In this document: piece by piece, positions 44,507 through 52,187 of the stretch
How the letters are laid out: every line of letters starts with the position of its first letter
Position numbering within the stretch: position 1 is the stretch's first letter
Origin: AV69 sp963742315
GTDB taxonomy: Bacteria; Verrucomicrobiota; Verrucomicrobiia; Chthoniobacterales; UBA10450
Reading direction: 5' to 3'
NCBI GenBank assembly: GCA_963742315.1
Contig: CAVULE010000013.1
Location: 1 to 64,000, forward strand
DNA: 64,000 nucleotides
Notes under the pieces: model-generated
What the model saw: the letters and a program-made list of their open reading frames with translations, nothing else
Database searches by the model: none
Told to the model about the DNA's origin: nothing
Made by a program: the position numbers and the translations under genes

Positions 44507-45411
44507 CGCTCACTTTTCTCGGCACCGGAACTTCGCAAGGCGTGCCAATGATCGGCTGCGATTGCGCCGTTTGCCGCTCCCCCGATCCCCGCGATAAACG
44601 CCTGCGCTCTTCCATTTATATCGAAACGCCCGAGACCGCCTTCATTGTCGACACCGGAACGGACTTCCGCACCCAGGCGTTACGCGAAAATATCCGCCGG
44701 GTCGACGCAGTCGTTTTCACTCACTCGCACACCGACCACATCATGGGGTTTGACGATCTGCGGCGCTTTTCCTGGCAACGCGGCTCGATGCCCGTCTATG
44801 CCTCGGCCAAGACAATGGCGGATCTCGAGCGCGTCTTTATGTTCGCTTTTAAAGGGACCAACCCCTTTCCCGGTTATTTGAAACCCGAGCCGCATCTTGT
44901 TAGCGGGCCCTTCTTGTTAGGCGAAACCAAAATCACGCCGCTGCCGGTGCCGCACGGCAAGGCCGAAGTGAATGGCTACATGTTTTCGCGCAGTTACTGG
45001 AACACAGACTTGCAGTCTGTGCGCCCAGCGGAGTTGCACCCCGCTGAACCGAAGACCGGAAACGAAGGCGTGCTTTCTCAGGCAGCGGACAAAATGTCCG
45101 CTGGGCGCACAGGGCAGAGCCCCGTGTTCCAACACGAACGCAATGTCATCGCTTATCTCAGTGATTGCAGCGCCGTGCCCGATGAAATCGCGCAAAAGAT
45201 TTTCGGGGTTGAATGTTTGATCATCGATGCGCTGCGGGAGAAGCCGCACCCGACTCATTTGAGCGTGCGGCAGGCGCTCGAAGTGGCCACCCGCGTTCAG
45301 CCCAAAGAAACCTATTTCATCCATGTTGCGCATGAGCTGGCACAATCGTTCGAGCAAACTCTGCCGCCGCACACCCACATCGCCTACGACGGATTGAAGC
45401 TAAGGTTTTAA
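44470..45411 (+). CDS. Metallo-beta-lactamase-fold hydrolase (PhnP-like) with repeat-derived insert
   Basis: The 313-aa hydrolase starts at a TTG within a hairpin repeat; the conserved part begins LTLTFLGTGTSQGVPMIGCD, with CxxC (CDCAVC). Metal ligands are seen in HSHTDHIMGFDD, PVPHGK, the Asp of AYLSDC and YFIHVAHEL. The best match is to PhnP-type cyclic phosphodiesterases. Residues 177-221 (NTDLQSVRPAELHPAEPKTG to SAGRTGQSPVFQ) are the translation of a 134-bp hairpin repeat and are absent from the normal fold, where the strand before VIAYLSDC would follow FSRS directly. Whether the enzyme tolerates this is unknown. It overlaps the next ATG at 45411 by one base. Confidence 0.8.
   Translation: MNSPPATLNSELTLTFLGTGTSQGVPMIGCDCAVCRSPDPRDKRLRSSIYIETPETAFIVDTGTDFRTQALRENIRRVDAVVFTHSHTDHIMGFDDLRRFSWQRGSMPVYASAKTMADLERVFMFAFKGTNPFPGYLKPEPHLVSGPFLLGETKITPLPVPHGKAEVNGYMFSRSYWNTDLQSVRPAELHPAEPKTGNEGVLSQAADKMSAGRTGQSPVFQHERNVIAYLSDCSAVPDEIAQKIFGVECLIIDALREKPHPTHLSVRQALEVATRVQPKETYFIHVAHELAQSFEQTLPPHTHIAYDGLKLRF
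44998..45131. repeat. Hairpin repeat inside the MBL-hydrolase gene
   Basis: Both ends are mirror images (TGGAACACAG and CCCGTGTTCCA). Inner arms CTGTGCGCCCAGCGGAG and CCGCTGGGCGCACAGGG also pair. A relative is intergenic at 49480-49592. It is free of stops in the gene's frame. Confidence 0.75.
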
Positions 45412-45431
45412 TGAAAATCAGAATTCGTCCT

Positions 45432-45498
45432 TGTAGCCGCCGCCATCACTGGTGGCAGAATGCAAAAGGTCCTGCTGCCGATGACGGCGGCAGCTACA
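45432..45498. repeat. Hairpin repeat ending on a start codon
   Basis: TGTAGCCGCCGCCATCAC on the left mirrors TGCCGATGACGGCGGCAGCT on the right. The last base of the right arm is the A of ATG 45498. Confidence 0.65.
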
Positions 45499-47072
45499 TG
45501 CGATCTTTCCGCTTTGGTGTCCTGCGGATTCTAGTGGTCCTATTCGTTTTCCTGTTGGGCAACGACCGCGCTACAGCGGAAAATTTGCCGGCTCAAACCG
45601 TCGTTGTTTTTAACACCGCCGTCCCCGACTCCGAAGCGCTCGCGAAATTTTATGCCGGGAAACGCGGGATTGCTGATGATCATGTGGTCGGGCTTGACTG
45701 TCCGTCTGAGGAAGAAATTTCGCGCGAGCAGTACGACGCCTCCATCGCTGAGCCGCTGCGGAGAATTTTCGAGGAGCGGCAATGGTGGCACGTTCACGAA
45801 GCGGCCGATGGGGAGAAGCGGGTGCAGACCCTTGGGATTCACTTCGTCGCTCTCATCAGGGGCATGCCTCTTAAAATTCGGCCGGTAGCGACGCCCTATC
45901 AGGGTGATACTCCTGGAGGCGGTCCGATTCAAAGCCGGAACGAGGCCTCAGTTGATTCGGAATTGAGTGTGCTCGGTCTCTTTACCAGGCAAATCTCGGG
46001 TGTGGTTCCCAATCCTTATTTTCAAGGATTCCGTCCCATTGCCGAGGTAACTGCGGCACCTCTTCTCCTCGTTACTCGGCTCGATGCTCCAGGGAGCGCG
46101 ACAGTCCGACGAATGATCGTAGACGCGGTCGAGGCGGAAAAGAACGGCTTATGGGGACGCGCATTCGTGGACGGCTCCCATGAAACCAGTGGCGGTAAAG
46201 AAGTCGGCGACGCCTGGATGCGCGCCATTGTCGATCAATGTCACAAGGAGGGCGTGCCGGTGGTGTTTGATGATCTGCCCACGATTTTTCCGGATGCGTT
46301 TCCAATGAGCGACTGCGCACTTTATTATGGATGGTATACTGGCAACATTGCCGGTCCCTTCAATCAGCCGGGCTTTAAATTCGTTCCGGGCGCGATCGCC
46401 GCACACATTCATTCCTACAGCGCCGCGACCCTGCGTGACGAGAATTCAGGTTGGGCCGGTCCGCTGGTCTCGCGGGGCGCCACTGCAACCGTCGGCAACG
46501 TTTACGAGCCCTATCTCGAGCTCACCGCGCACCTCGATATTCTCAACGATCGCTTGCTGCACGGCTTCACCTTTGCCGAAAGCGTATTCATGTCGTCGCG
46601 GGGGCTCTCCTGGATGGGAGTGGCGGTGGGAGATCCACTTTATCGTCCCTATCTCAACTGGACACAGATCGACTCGAAAGTTTCGCCGAAATCCGCCGCC
46701 GGATGGCGCGCCTATCATGATTTCGCGATCAAGAACAGCGACCTGGAGCCTTCCGATTATCGCACTCAGGCCCGGATTACTGCCGGTCGCACCCGCAATG
46801 CCGCCATGCTGGAGGACGTTGGACTAATGGAAATGCGCGACGGTAAATTTTCCACTGCAATTGCGGCGCTGGAGCAGGCCCGCGGCGCCTATTCCAAACG
46901 GGATGACATCATCCGATGTGTCCTGGAAGAATGCGACGCTTTCATAAAATCCGGCAAACCGAACCGCGCCCTGGATCTTGCTCGCAGGGTCTTGCGCATC
47001 GTCCCGGAATCGCCTGCATCGAATTTGTTGCACAAAATCGAAAGCGACCTCACGCCCAAACCAGCACCCTAG
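45498..47072 (+). CDS. TIGR03790-family exported protein
   Basis: From ATG 45498 the protein has 524 aa with a signal peptide (RFGVLRILVVLFVFLLG). It matches the TIGR03790 family of unknown function found mostly in Verrucomicrobia, Planctomycetes and similar bacteria: VVVFNTAVPDSEALAKFYAG near the start, GIHFVALIRGMPLKI, the LYYGWYTGNIAGPF segment and VGDPLYRPY. The C-terminal 100 residues look TPR-like. An upstream in-frame ATG at 45411 would add 29 residues encoded mostly by a hairpin repeat and placed before the signal peptide, so 45498 is preferred. It is likely co-transcribed with the MBL hydrolase. Confidence 0.75.
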   Translation: MRSFRFGVLRILVVLFVFLLGNDRATAENLPAQTVVVFNTAVPDSEALAKFYAGKRGIADDHVVGLDCPSEEEISREQYDASIAEPLRRIFEERQWWHVHEAADGEKRVQTLGIHFVALIRGMPLKIRPVATPYQGDTPGGGPIQSRNEASVDSELSVLGLFTRQISGVVPNPYFQGFRPIAEVTAAPLLLVTRLDAPGSATVRRMIVDAVEAEKNGLWGRAFVDGSHETSGGKEVGDAWMRAIVDQCHKEGVPVVFDDLPTIFPDAFPMSDCALYYGWYTGNIAGPFNQPGFKFVPGAIAAHIHSYSAATLRDENSGWAGPLVSRGATATVGNVYEPYLELTAHLDILNDRLLHGFTFAESVFMSSRGLSWMGVAVGDPLYRPYLNWTQIDSKVSPKSAAGWRAYHDFAIKNSDLEPSDYRTQARITAGRTRNAAMLEDVGLMEMRDGKFSTAIAALEQARGAYSKRDDIIRCVLEECDAFIKSGKPNRALDLARRVLRIVPESPASNLLHKIESDLTPKPAP

Positions 47073-47077
47073 TAGCC

Positions 47078-47163
47078 GGTCATCCCGAGCGCAGTCGAGG
47101 GATCCCGCCGCGAAATCTTAAAAGTAACTTCAACGGGATCCCTCGACGCTCGGGATGACGGTC
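47078..47163. repeat. Hairpin repeat (CATCCCGAGC family), intergenic
   Basis: Left arm GGTCATCCCGAGCGCAGTCG and right arm CGACGCTCGGGATGACGGTC, with GGGATCCC inner ends. The loop is almost the same as that of the copy inside the dioxygenase gene at 56842-56929. It lies between convergent genes. Confidence 0.8.
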
Positions 47164-47165
47164 TT

Positions 47166-47945
47166 CTACCGAACAATCCCGCGCGCGCTTTTTTCGACGA
47201 ACTCGATCAACTGCGTGATTTCTTCGCGCGGCTCGATTTGGTTGCGCACGGCTTCGATTGCCTGGCGCGTGTTTAGTTTTGATCGGTAAATCAGCCGAAA
47301 CGCTTCCTTGATCGCCTTGACGCTTTCGGGCGTGAACCCGGCCCGTTCGAGTCCAATCAGATTGACTCCGCGAATCTCGGCCGGATTTCCGTCGGCGATC
47401 AAGAATGGCGGGACGTCCTGGACGATCTTGGAACAACCGCCCGTGATGGCAAATCGTCCGATCCGGCAAAACTGATGCACGGCGGTGAGTCCGCCCATAA
47501 CCGCATGATCGCCGACCTCGACGTGACCAGCGAGAGTGCCGTTGTTCGAGAACACCACTGAATTGCCCACCGTGCAATCGTGGCCGATGTGGCTGTAGGC
47601 CAGAAAATTTCCGCGATTGCCGACCCGCGTCTTGCCATCAGCTTTCGTGCTGCGGTTAACTGTGCAGAACTCGCGAAAGGTATTTTCGTCGCCAATTTCC
47701 AGATAAGTCGGTTCGCCCGCGTATTTCAAATCCTGCGTTTGCTGTCCGATCGAGCAGTAAGCATGGAATTTATTTTTCGCTCCCGCCCGCATCGGCCCGC
47801 AAAGGGTGACATGATGTTGTAGCCAGCATCCTTCACCGAGGACGACTTCGGAACCGACGATGCAATACGGACCGACAATTGTTTCCGAGCCGAGCTCTGC
47901 TTTTGGATCAACGATCGCGGTGGGATGAATCTGCAGGTCGCTCAT
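47166..47945 (-). CDS. lpxA: UDP-N-acetylglucosamine acyltransferase
   Basis: The enzyme adds the 3-hydroxyacyl chain to UDP-GlcNAc in the first step of lipid A synthesis. The 259-aa protein starts at ATG 47945 (IHPTAIVDPKAELG); an in-frame upstream extension to 48017 is repeat-derived. Left-handed beta-helix hexapeptide repeats run through most of the protein. The catalytic His lies in FLAYSHIGHDCTVG, and LIGLERAGF opens the C-terminal helical domain. It follows lpxC-fabZ by 125 nt, the usual order in Bacteroidota and Verrucomicrobiota. Confidence 0.93.
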   Translation of the reverse strand: MSDLQIHPTAIVDPKAELGSETIVGPYCIVGSEVVLGEGCWLQHHVTLCGPMRAGAKNKFHAYCSIGQQTQDLKYAGEPTYLEIGDENTFREFCTVNRSTKADGKTRVGNRGNFLAYSHIGHDCTVGNSVVFSNNGTLAGHVEVGDHAVMGGLTAVHQFCRIGRFAITGGCSKIVQDVPPFLIADGNPAEIRGVNLIGLERAGFTPESVKAIKEAFRLIYRSKLNTRQAIEAVRNQIEPREEITQLIEFVEKSARGIVR

Positions 47946-47984
47946 TTCGAGGATTGACGTTGCGGCGGGACGTGATCGTCCCTC

Positions 47985-48045
47985 CCTCACTAGGCGCTGG
48001 CGCGTCCTCCTCTCCACGGGGGAGAGGGTAGGGTGGGGGCCTTTG
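47985..48045. repeat. Repeat unit between lpxC-fabZ and lpxA
   Basis: The unit reads CGTCCTCCTCTCCACGGGGGAGAGGGTAGGG in overlapping short palindromes (CTCTCC/GGAGAG), related to the unit in the glucosidase gene at 727-828. Its translation would explain the spurious 24-residue extension of lpxA. Confidence 0.5.
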
Positions 48046-48070
48046 GAAACTCATAAGTCTCTAGCCTTGC

Positions 48071-49387
48071 TCACTTATCTAGGAATGTGAACATGAGATC
48101 GCCTTCGGAAACGACAGCGTCATTCACCACGCAGCTGCAATGCGCTTTGGCGAGCCGATTGCTGCGCGCTTTGATCAATTCCGCGTGAATGAAAAGCGTG
48201 TCGCCTGGAAAAACTGGTTTGCGAAACTTCACTTCATCAGCGCTCATGAAATAACCGATGCGGCTCGCACTCTTCGCCAGCTTCATCAATAAAATGCTCG
48301 CCACCTGCGCCATTGCTTCGACCTGGAGAACGCCAGGCATTACCGGGTGGCCGGGGAAATGCCCGGCAAAATACGGTTCGTTCACCGTCACCGTTTTCAG
48401 ACCAGTGCATTTCGTTTCCCCTTCGAAACCCAGGATGCGATCGACCATCAGAAATGGGAAGCGATGCGGTAGAATTTCCATCACCTGATTAATATCGAGG
48501 CCACCTTCTCCCGGCGGAAAAGTGCGGGGAACGGAAAGTGCCGTGATCTTGGCGTGCTGTTTCACGATCGCCCGCGCCAGCTCCGCGTTGACGGCGTGAC
48601 CAGGCTTCACCGCAATGATATGACCGCGAATGCGAGTGCCGATGAGCGCAAGGTCGCCGATGATATCGAGAATTTTGTGCCGCGCGAATTCGTCGGCAAA
48701 ACGCAGCGGCTCCTTGCTCAGGACGGCGTCACCCCGAACAACAATGGCGTTTTCCAAGCTGCCCCCTTTAATCAAGTTTTTCTCCATCAAAGGCGCGACT
48801 TCCTCGTAGAAAACAAAAGTGCGCGCCGGCGCAATTTCGCGTTCGTAGAGTGCCGGTGAAATTTCGGCTGAGAAAAATTGGGTAAAGCGATTGTTTGGTC
48901 CTGCTTGGGTGCAGGAGACGCGAAACTTGTCATCCGGCAGGAGCACGAGAAGCGAGCCGCTTTTTGATTCGACATGAATTGGCTCGCGCACATCGAAAAA
49001 TCGGCGTGGCGCTTCTTGCGCGGCCGTGCCGGCCTTTTTGATCGCTTCTACGTAGGGCGCGGCGCTGCCATCGCCAATCGGCGGCTCGTTCGCGGTCATC
49101 TCGACGATCGCGTTATCCACCCCCATCGCACTCAGCGCGGAAAGCACATGCTCGACCGTGTGCACCCGGACCGCGCCTTCCCCGATGGTGGTGGCGCGCT
49201 CGACCGTCTTCAGGTTTGCGATGTTCGCATCAATGGTCGGTTCGTCCGCCAGATCTTTGCGCTTGAATTTAATCCCATGATCGACCGGCGCCGGCTGCAA
49301 CTTGAGCGTTACCTTTTCGCCGGTGTGCAGCGAGGTGCCACTGAATCCGGCGGATTTCGCAAGCGTATGTTGAAGCTCGGCAGTCAT
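48071..49387 (-). CDS. lpxC-fabZ: Bifunctional LpxC-FabZ: UDP-3-O-acyl-GlcNAc deacetylase and 3-hydroxyacyl-ACP dehydratase
   Basis: The 438-aa fusion covers two pathway steps. LpxC (1-285) removes the acetyl group in the committed step of lipid A synthesis; zinc ligands are His80 (HTVEHVL), His237 and Asp241 (RHKILDIIGD). FabZ (about 298-438) dehydrates 3-hydroxyacyl-ACP, with EILPHRFPFLMVDRI and the catalytic HFPGHPVMPGVLQVEAMAQ. A single polypeptide may balance acyl-ACP use between membrane lipid and lipid A, because both activities draw on the same substrate. The fusion is known from Bacteroidota, Chlorobi and Verrucomicrobiota. It is followed by lpxA. Confidence 0.93.
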   Translation of the reverse strand: MTAELQHTLAKSAGFSGTSLHTGEKVTLKLQPAPVDHGIKFKRKDLADEPTIDANIANLKTVERATTIGEGAVRVHTVEHVLSALSAMGVDNAIVEMTANEPPIGDGSAAPYVEAIKKAGTAAQEAPRRFFDVREPIHVESKSGSLLVLLPDDKFRVSCTQAGPNNRFTQFFSAEISPALYEREIAPARTFVFYEEVAPLMEKNLIKGGSLENAIVVRGDAVLSKEPLRFADEFARHKILDIIGDLALIGTRIRGHIIAVKPGHAVNAELARAIVKQHAKITALSVPRTFPPGEGGLDINQVMEILPHRFPFLMVDRILGFEGETKCTGLKTVTVNEPYFAGHFPGHPVMPGVLQVEAMAQVASILLMKLAKSASRIGYFMSADEVKFRKPVFPGDTLFIHAELIKARSNRLAKAHCSCVVNDAVVSEGDLMFTFLDK

Positions 49388-49479
49388 CGCGCGCTAACTA
49401 ACAAAGAATTGGCGCGCTGGCCAGCAATCGGTTGATCAAGTCGATGATCCCGCTCGTATTCCGCGGCTGCGCGTTTTTG

Positions 49480-49592
49480 GTAGGGCGACGCGGTCTGTGC
49501 GCCAAACAGGCATTCCTGCCTGTTTCCCTTCAACACAGTCGCAGTCGGCTAAAAGCCCGCTGGGCGCACAGGCAGGAATGCCTGTGTTCCGT
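49480..49592. repeat. Hairpin repeat relative of the MBL insert
   Basis: CTGTGCGCCAAACAGGCATT on the left and GCTGGGCGCACAGGCAGGAA on the right pair in part, with palindromes around AACAGGCATTCCTGCCTGTT. It ends with GCCTGTGTTCCGTGG as in the element at 44998-45131. Confidence 0.6.
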
Positions 49593-49607
49593 GGGAGATG
49601 GGGCGGC

Positions 49608-50276
49608 CTATTTCAATTCAAATGAGCCACAGTCGAACGCCATCATTTTGGTAATGCCGCTGACTTCGAGCTGGCGGACATTCGTGCCGTTACTTAAAAA
49701 AACGATTACGCTTTTGTTGTCGCGCCCCGCGGCCACCGACACGCTTTTCGCATCCTGGCGCTTTGCGACCGTAACCAACGGCAGGCCATCGATTGTTTGC
49801 AGATAAACGTCGTCATCATCAAAACCTGCGCAGATATCGACGGTTGGCCGTTCGTTGTTCTCCAGTGGATTTGCTACCAATTTAATACGGACAGAAATGG
49901 CACCCGCCGCCGCGGCAGCGGTTGTAGTCGTTTCGGCTCCGATCTTCATCGGCGCAACCTGAAAACCGCGGGCGGCATATTTTCCCGCCGGCAAATCGTA
50001 ATCGTAATCGTCTTTGCCTTCCCATTTGGTGCTGAGCGAATCGGCCCCGATGGCGAACTCATCGAAATCCGCTTCCTGGTGTAACACCCGCACCAGTTGA
50101 CTCCACTCGTTATAGACCCCGAGACTAATTTTGCCCTCGAGCGGGGGCGGAACAAAACTGATCCGAACCGTTCGTGCCGGGGTCGCGCTTGCATTGGGTG
50201 AAGGTGAGATTTCTTGCGCGCGCAAGAATGAGATAGCCAGGAGCCCGATCGTGAGCGGCAGGACCGTTTTTGTCAT
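49608..50276 (-). CDS. Exported protein of unknown function
   Basis: The 222-aa protein has a signal peptide (VLPLTIGLLAISFLRAQE) followed by a Ser/Pro/Ala linker and a beta-rich body. Its segments FVPPPLEGKISLGVYNEWS, GFDDDDVYLQTIDGLPLV and DNKSVIVFLSNGTNVRQLEV suggest one or two beta-sandwich domains. I do not recognise the family. Its 5' end lies in a hairpin repeat (50272-50368) that also holds the 3' end of the GH57 gene upstream, 26 nt away. Confidence 0.55.
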   Translation of the reverse strand: MTKTVLPLTIGLLAISFLRAQEISPSPNASATPARTVRISFVPPPLEGKISLGVYNEWSQLVRVLHQEADFDEFAIGADSLSTKWEGKDDYDYDLPAGKYAARGFQVAPMKIGAETTTTAAAAAGAISVRIKLVANPLENNERPTVDICAGFDDDDVYLQTIDGLPLVTVAKRQDAKSVSVAAGRDNKSVIVFLSNGTNVRQLEVSGITKMMAFDCGSFELK

Positions 50277-50368
50277 GTCGAGCAGAGTCGAGACATCTCT
50301 TACTATTTTCTCTTCTTCAGAATATCGAGAGAGTCCTCGACTTCGCGCGGAATAACAAGCGAGAGAAA
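50272..50368. repeat. Repeat unit covering the end of the GH57 gene
   Basis: CATGTCGAGCAGAGTCGAG on the left and CTCGACTTCGCGCGGAATAA on the right are inverted relatives of the CATCCCGAGC family. The last 22 codons of the GH57 gene lie inside it. Confidence 0.55.
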
Positions 50369-51928
50369 CCGCCGCCAGTCCACATGCGGAAACAGATTAT
50401 CCCGTTCTTCGCACTGGGCGAGAAATTCGGCGTCGACCTTCTTTTTCTCAAATTGCTCCGCCAGTTTTTGGAAGCGTGAAAGATGAACGGTCACTCGTTG
50501 GGTTGCGTAATCCTTCGCCGTTCCGTTGCGAATGAGAAATGCCCAATCGCTAGACTGCGCGAGCAGGAGCTCGCGCGCGAGCTGACGCAGGACGCGGTCA
50601 TCATCAGCCCTGGCCTCCCGGCCACGCGATTTTGCCAGCGCGGTCATGCGGCTGTTCGCCGTCAAAAGATGCGGATAAATCCAGCCACATTTCTGATCGA
50701 GCCAGACATCAAGAAAACCTTGATCACCCCAGCTGGAGGTCGCCGGCTCCGTCACCTGCTCGGTCGGATTTTGTTCGAGAAATTCGCTCGGGGTGGTCAG
50801 CGGCAATTTATTTCCCGCCGCCGCCAGAATCAGGTGCTCAAGAAAAATTGGTCCTTCAAACCACCAATGTCCGAAGAGTTCGGCATCGAAAGGCACTGTC
50901 ATGATTGGATTCCAATCATCAGCTTGCAGACTTTGAAGTTCGGCGACGCATCTCTCGATAAAATGATGGGCATGCCGGCGGGCCGTTTCTTCCGCGGCTG
51001 CGCGATCATAAATTTGTTTCGCAACATCGCGGCCGGTGACGCGATGATATTTTATTCCCGTAAAGCCGTTTCCTGGTAGCGGTGCAAGCTCCTTGGCTGA
51101 CAAATCGAAACCGATGTCGCGATAGAAATCGCGATAAGTCGGATCGCCGGGATATCCCTGTTGTGCGCTCCAAACCTGACGGCTGGCCTGGATATCGCGA
51201 GCGAAAGCGGCTGGTCCCGCCCTTGTAAAGCATGGTGCAAAAGTTCCGCGCCGCGCTGGCGGCACGGCCTGTTCAAACGCATGGGCATCGACGACGAACC
51301 AGCGAATATTTTCCGCCTGAAACGACTTTGCGAGGCCGGCGGAGTAAGCGCATTCTGGCAGCCAAAACCCACTCGGTTCGCCGCCGAATGTCTCGCGAAA
51401 CTGATCGCATCCGATTGCAATCTGTGCGTTCGCCGCCCCCGGCGATTGCTGCAAAATCGGAAGAATCGCGTGCGTCGCTGCACTGGCCATTATCTCGACC
51501 GCGCCAGTCCCGCGGAGCTGCCGAAAAACTCCAAGGAGATCGCAATCCCATTCCTCGACAAAGGTGCGCCGTGTATCCGCAAAAAATTCGCGATAAAACT
51601 CCGAGAGCGACAACAAATTTTTCTCGGCGCGATTGCGTTCGCATTCGCGCTCCGCCAACGCAATCAGCAAATCGAGATGTCTGATGTAGCGGTCGCGCAA
51701 GAGCGGATCGGCTAGCATGGCGCACAGGGTGGGCGAAACCGAAAGAGTGAGTTTGAAACGAACCCCTCGGCGGAGCAGGCGCCGTATCATTTGCAGGAGC
51801 GGCACATAGCTCTCGCTGATCGCTTCGAATAGCCAGTTTTCTTCGCGAAAAAATTCGTGCTCGGGATGCCGCACGAAAGGCAAATGCGCGTGGAGAATGA
51901 GGGCGAGCGAGGCAGTGCCCTTCGTCAT
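50303..51928 (-). CDS. GH57 1,4-alpha-glucan branching enzyme-like protein
   Basis: The 541-aa protein opens with the GH57 signature (ALILHAHLPFVRHPEH). The nucleophile Glu is in GFWLPECAYSAG and the acid Asp in VPFDAELFGHWWFEG, followed by the helical C-terminal domain with the conserved VTEPATSSWGDQGFLDVWLD. The full set fits GH57 branching enzymes, which create alpha-1,6 branches in glycogen. Both ends touch repeats: the ATG 51928 is the edge of one (51925-52016), and the last residues (VIPREVEDSLDILKKRK) are translated from another, so the native C-terminus has been replaced. No other glycogen genes are near. Confidence 0.85.
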   Translation of the reverse strand: MTKGTASLALILHAHLPFVRHPEHEFFREENWLFEAISESYVPLLQMIRRLLRRGVRFKLTLSVSPTLCAMLADPLLRDRYIRHLDLLIALAERECERNRAEKNLLSLSEFYREFFADTRRTFVEEWDCDLLGVFRQLRGTGAVEIMASAATHAILPILQQSPGAANAQIAIGCDQFRETFGGEPSGFWLPECAYSAGLAKSFQAENIRWFVVDAHAFEQAVPPARRGTFAPCFTRAGPAAFARDIQASRQVWSAQQGYPGDPTYRDFYRDIGFDLSAKELAPLPGNGFTGIKYHRVTGRDVAKQIYDRAAAEETARRHAHHFIERCVAELQSLQADDWNPIMTVPFDAELFGHWWFEGPIFLEHLILAAAGNKLPLTTPSEFLEQNPTEQVTEPATSSWGDQGFLDVWLDQKCGWIYPHLLTANSRMTALAKSRGREARADDDRVLRQLARELLLAQSSDWAFLIRNGTAKDYATQRVTVHLSRFQKLAEQFEKKKVDAEFLAQCEERDNLFPHVDWRRFLSLVIPREVEDSLDILKKRK

Positions 51929-52170
51929 TCCGAGCGAAGCGAGGAACCTCGCGAGTGAAGCGCTGATTCTGAATGTCGAGAGATTCTTCGTCGTCTGCGC
52001 GACTCAGAATGACAACGCTCTGGATGTCGCCCAAAAAGCGCGTGGAAAACGAAAGCCAGAGAACCGGTCATAACCTCATCCCGAGCGAAACGCCTCTCCG
52101 GCTCGGGATCCCGCGGCGAAACCCTGAAAGCTCATTTCAACCGGATCCCTCGCTTTTGCTCGGGATGACC
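51925..52170. repeat. Two adjacent repeats of the CATCCCGAGC family
   Basis: Unit 1 (51925-52016) runs from GTCATTCCGAGCGAAGCGAG to GACTCAGAATGAC. Unit 2 (52077-52170) runs from TCATCCCGAGCGAAACGCC to GCTCGGGATGACC with GGGATCCCG and CGGATCCCT inside. They occupy most of the gap between the GH57 gene and the aminotransferase gene. Confidence 0.65.
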
Positions 52171-52187
52171 AAGTTTCGCAGGCCTCG

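Noticed and set aside
47946..48017. Upstream extension of lpxA
   Set aside because: The extra 24 residues come from a repeat; ATG 47945 matches the usual LpxA start.
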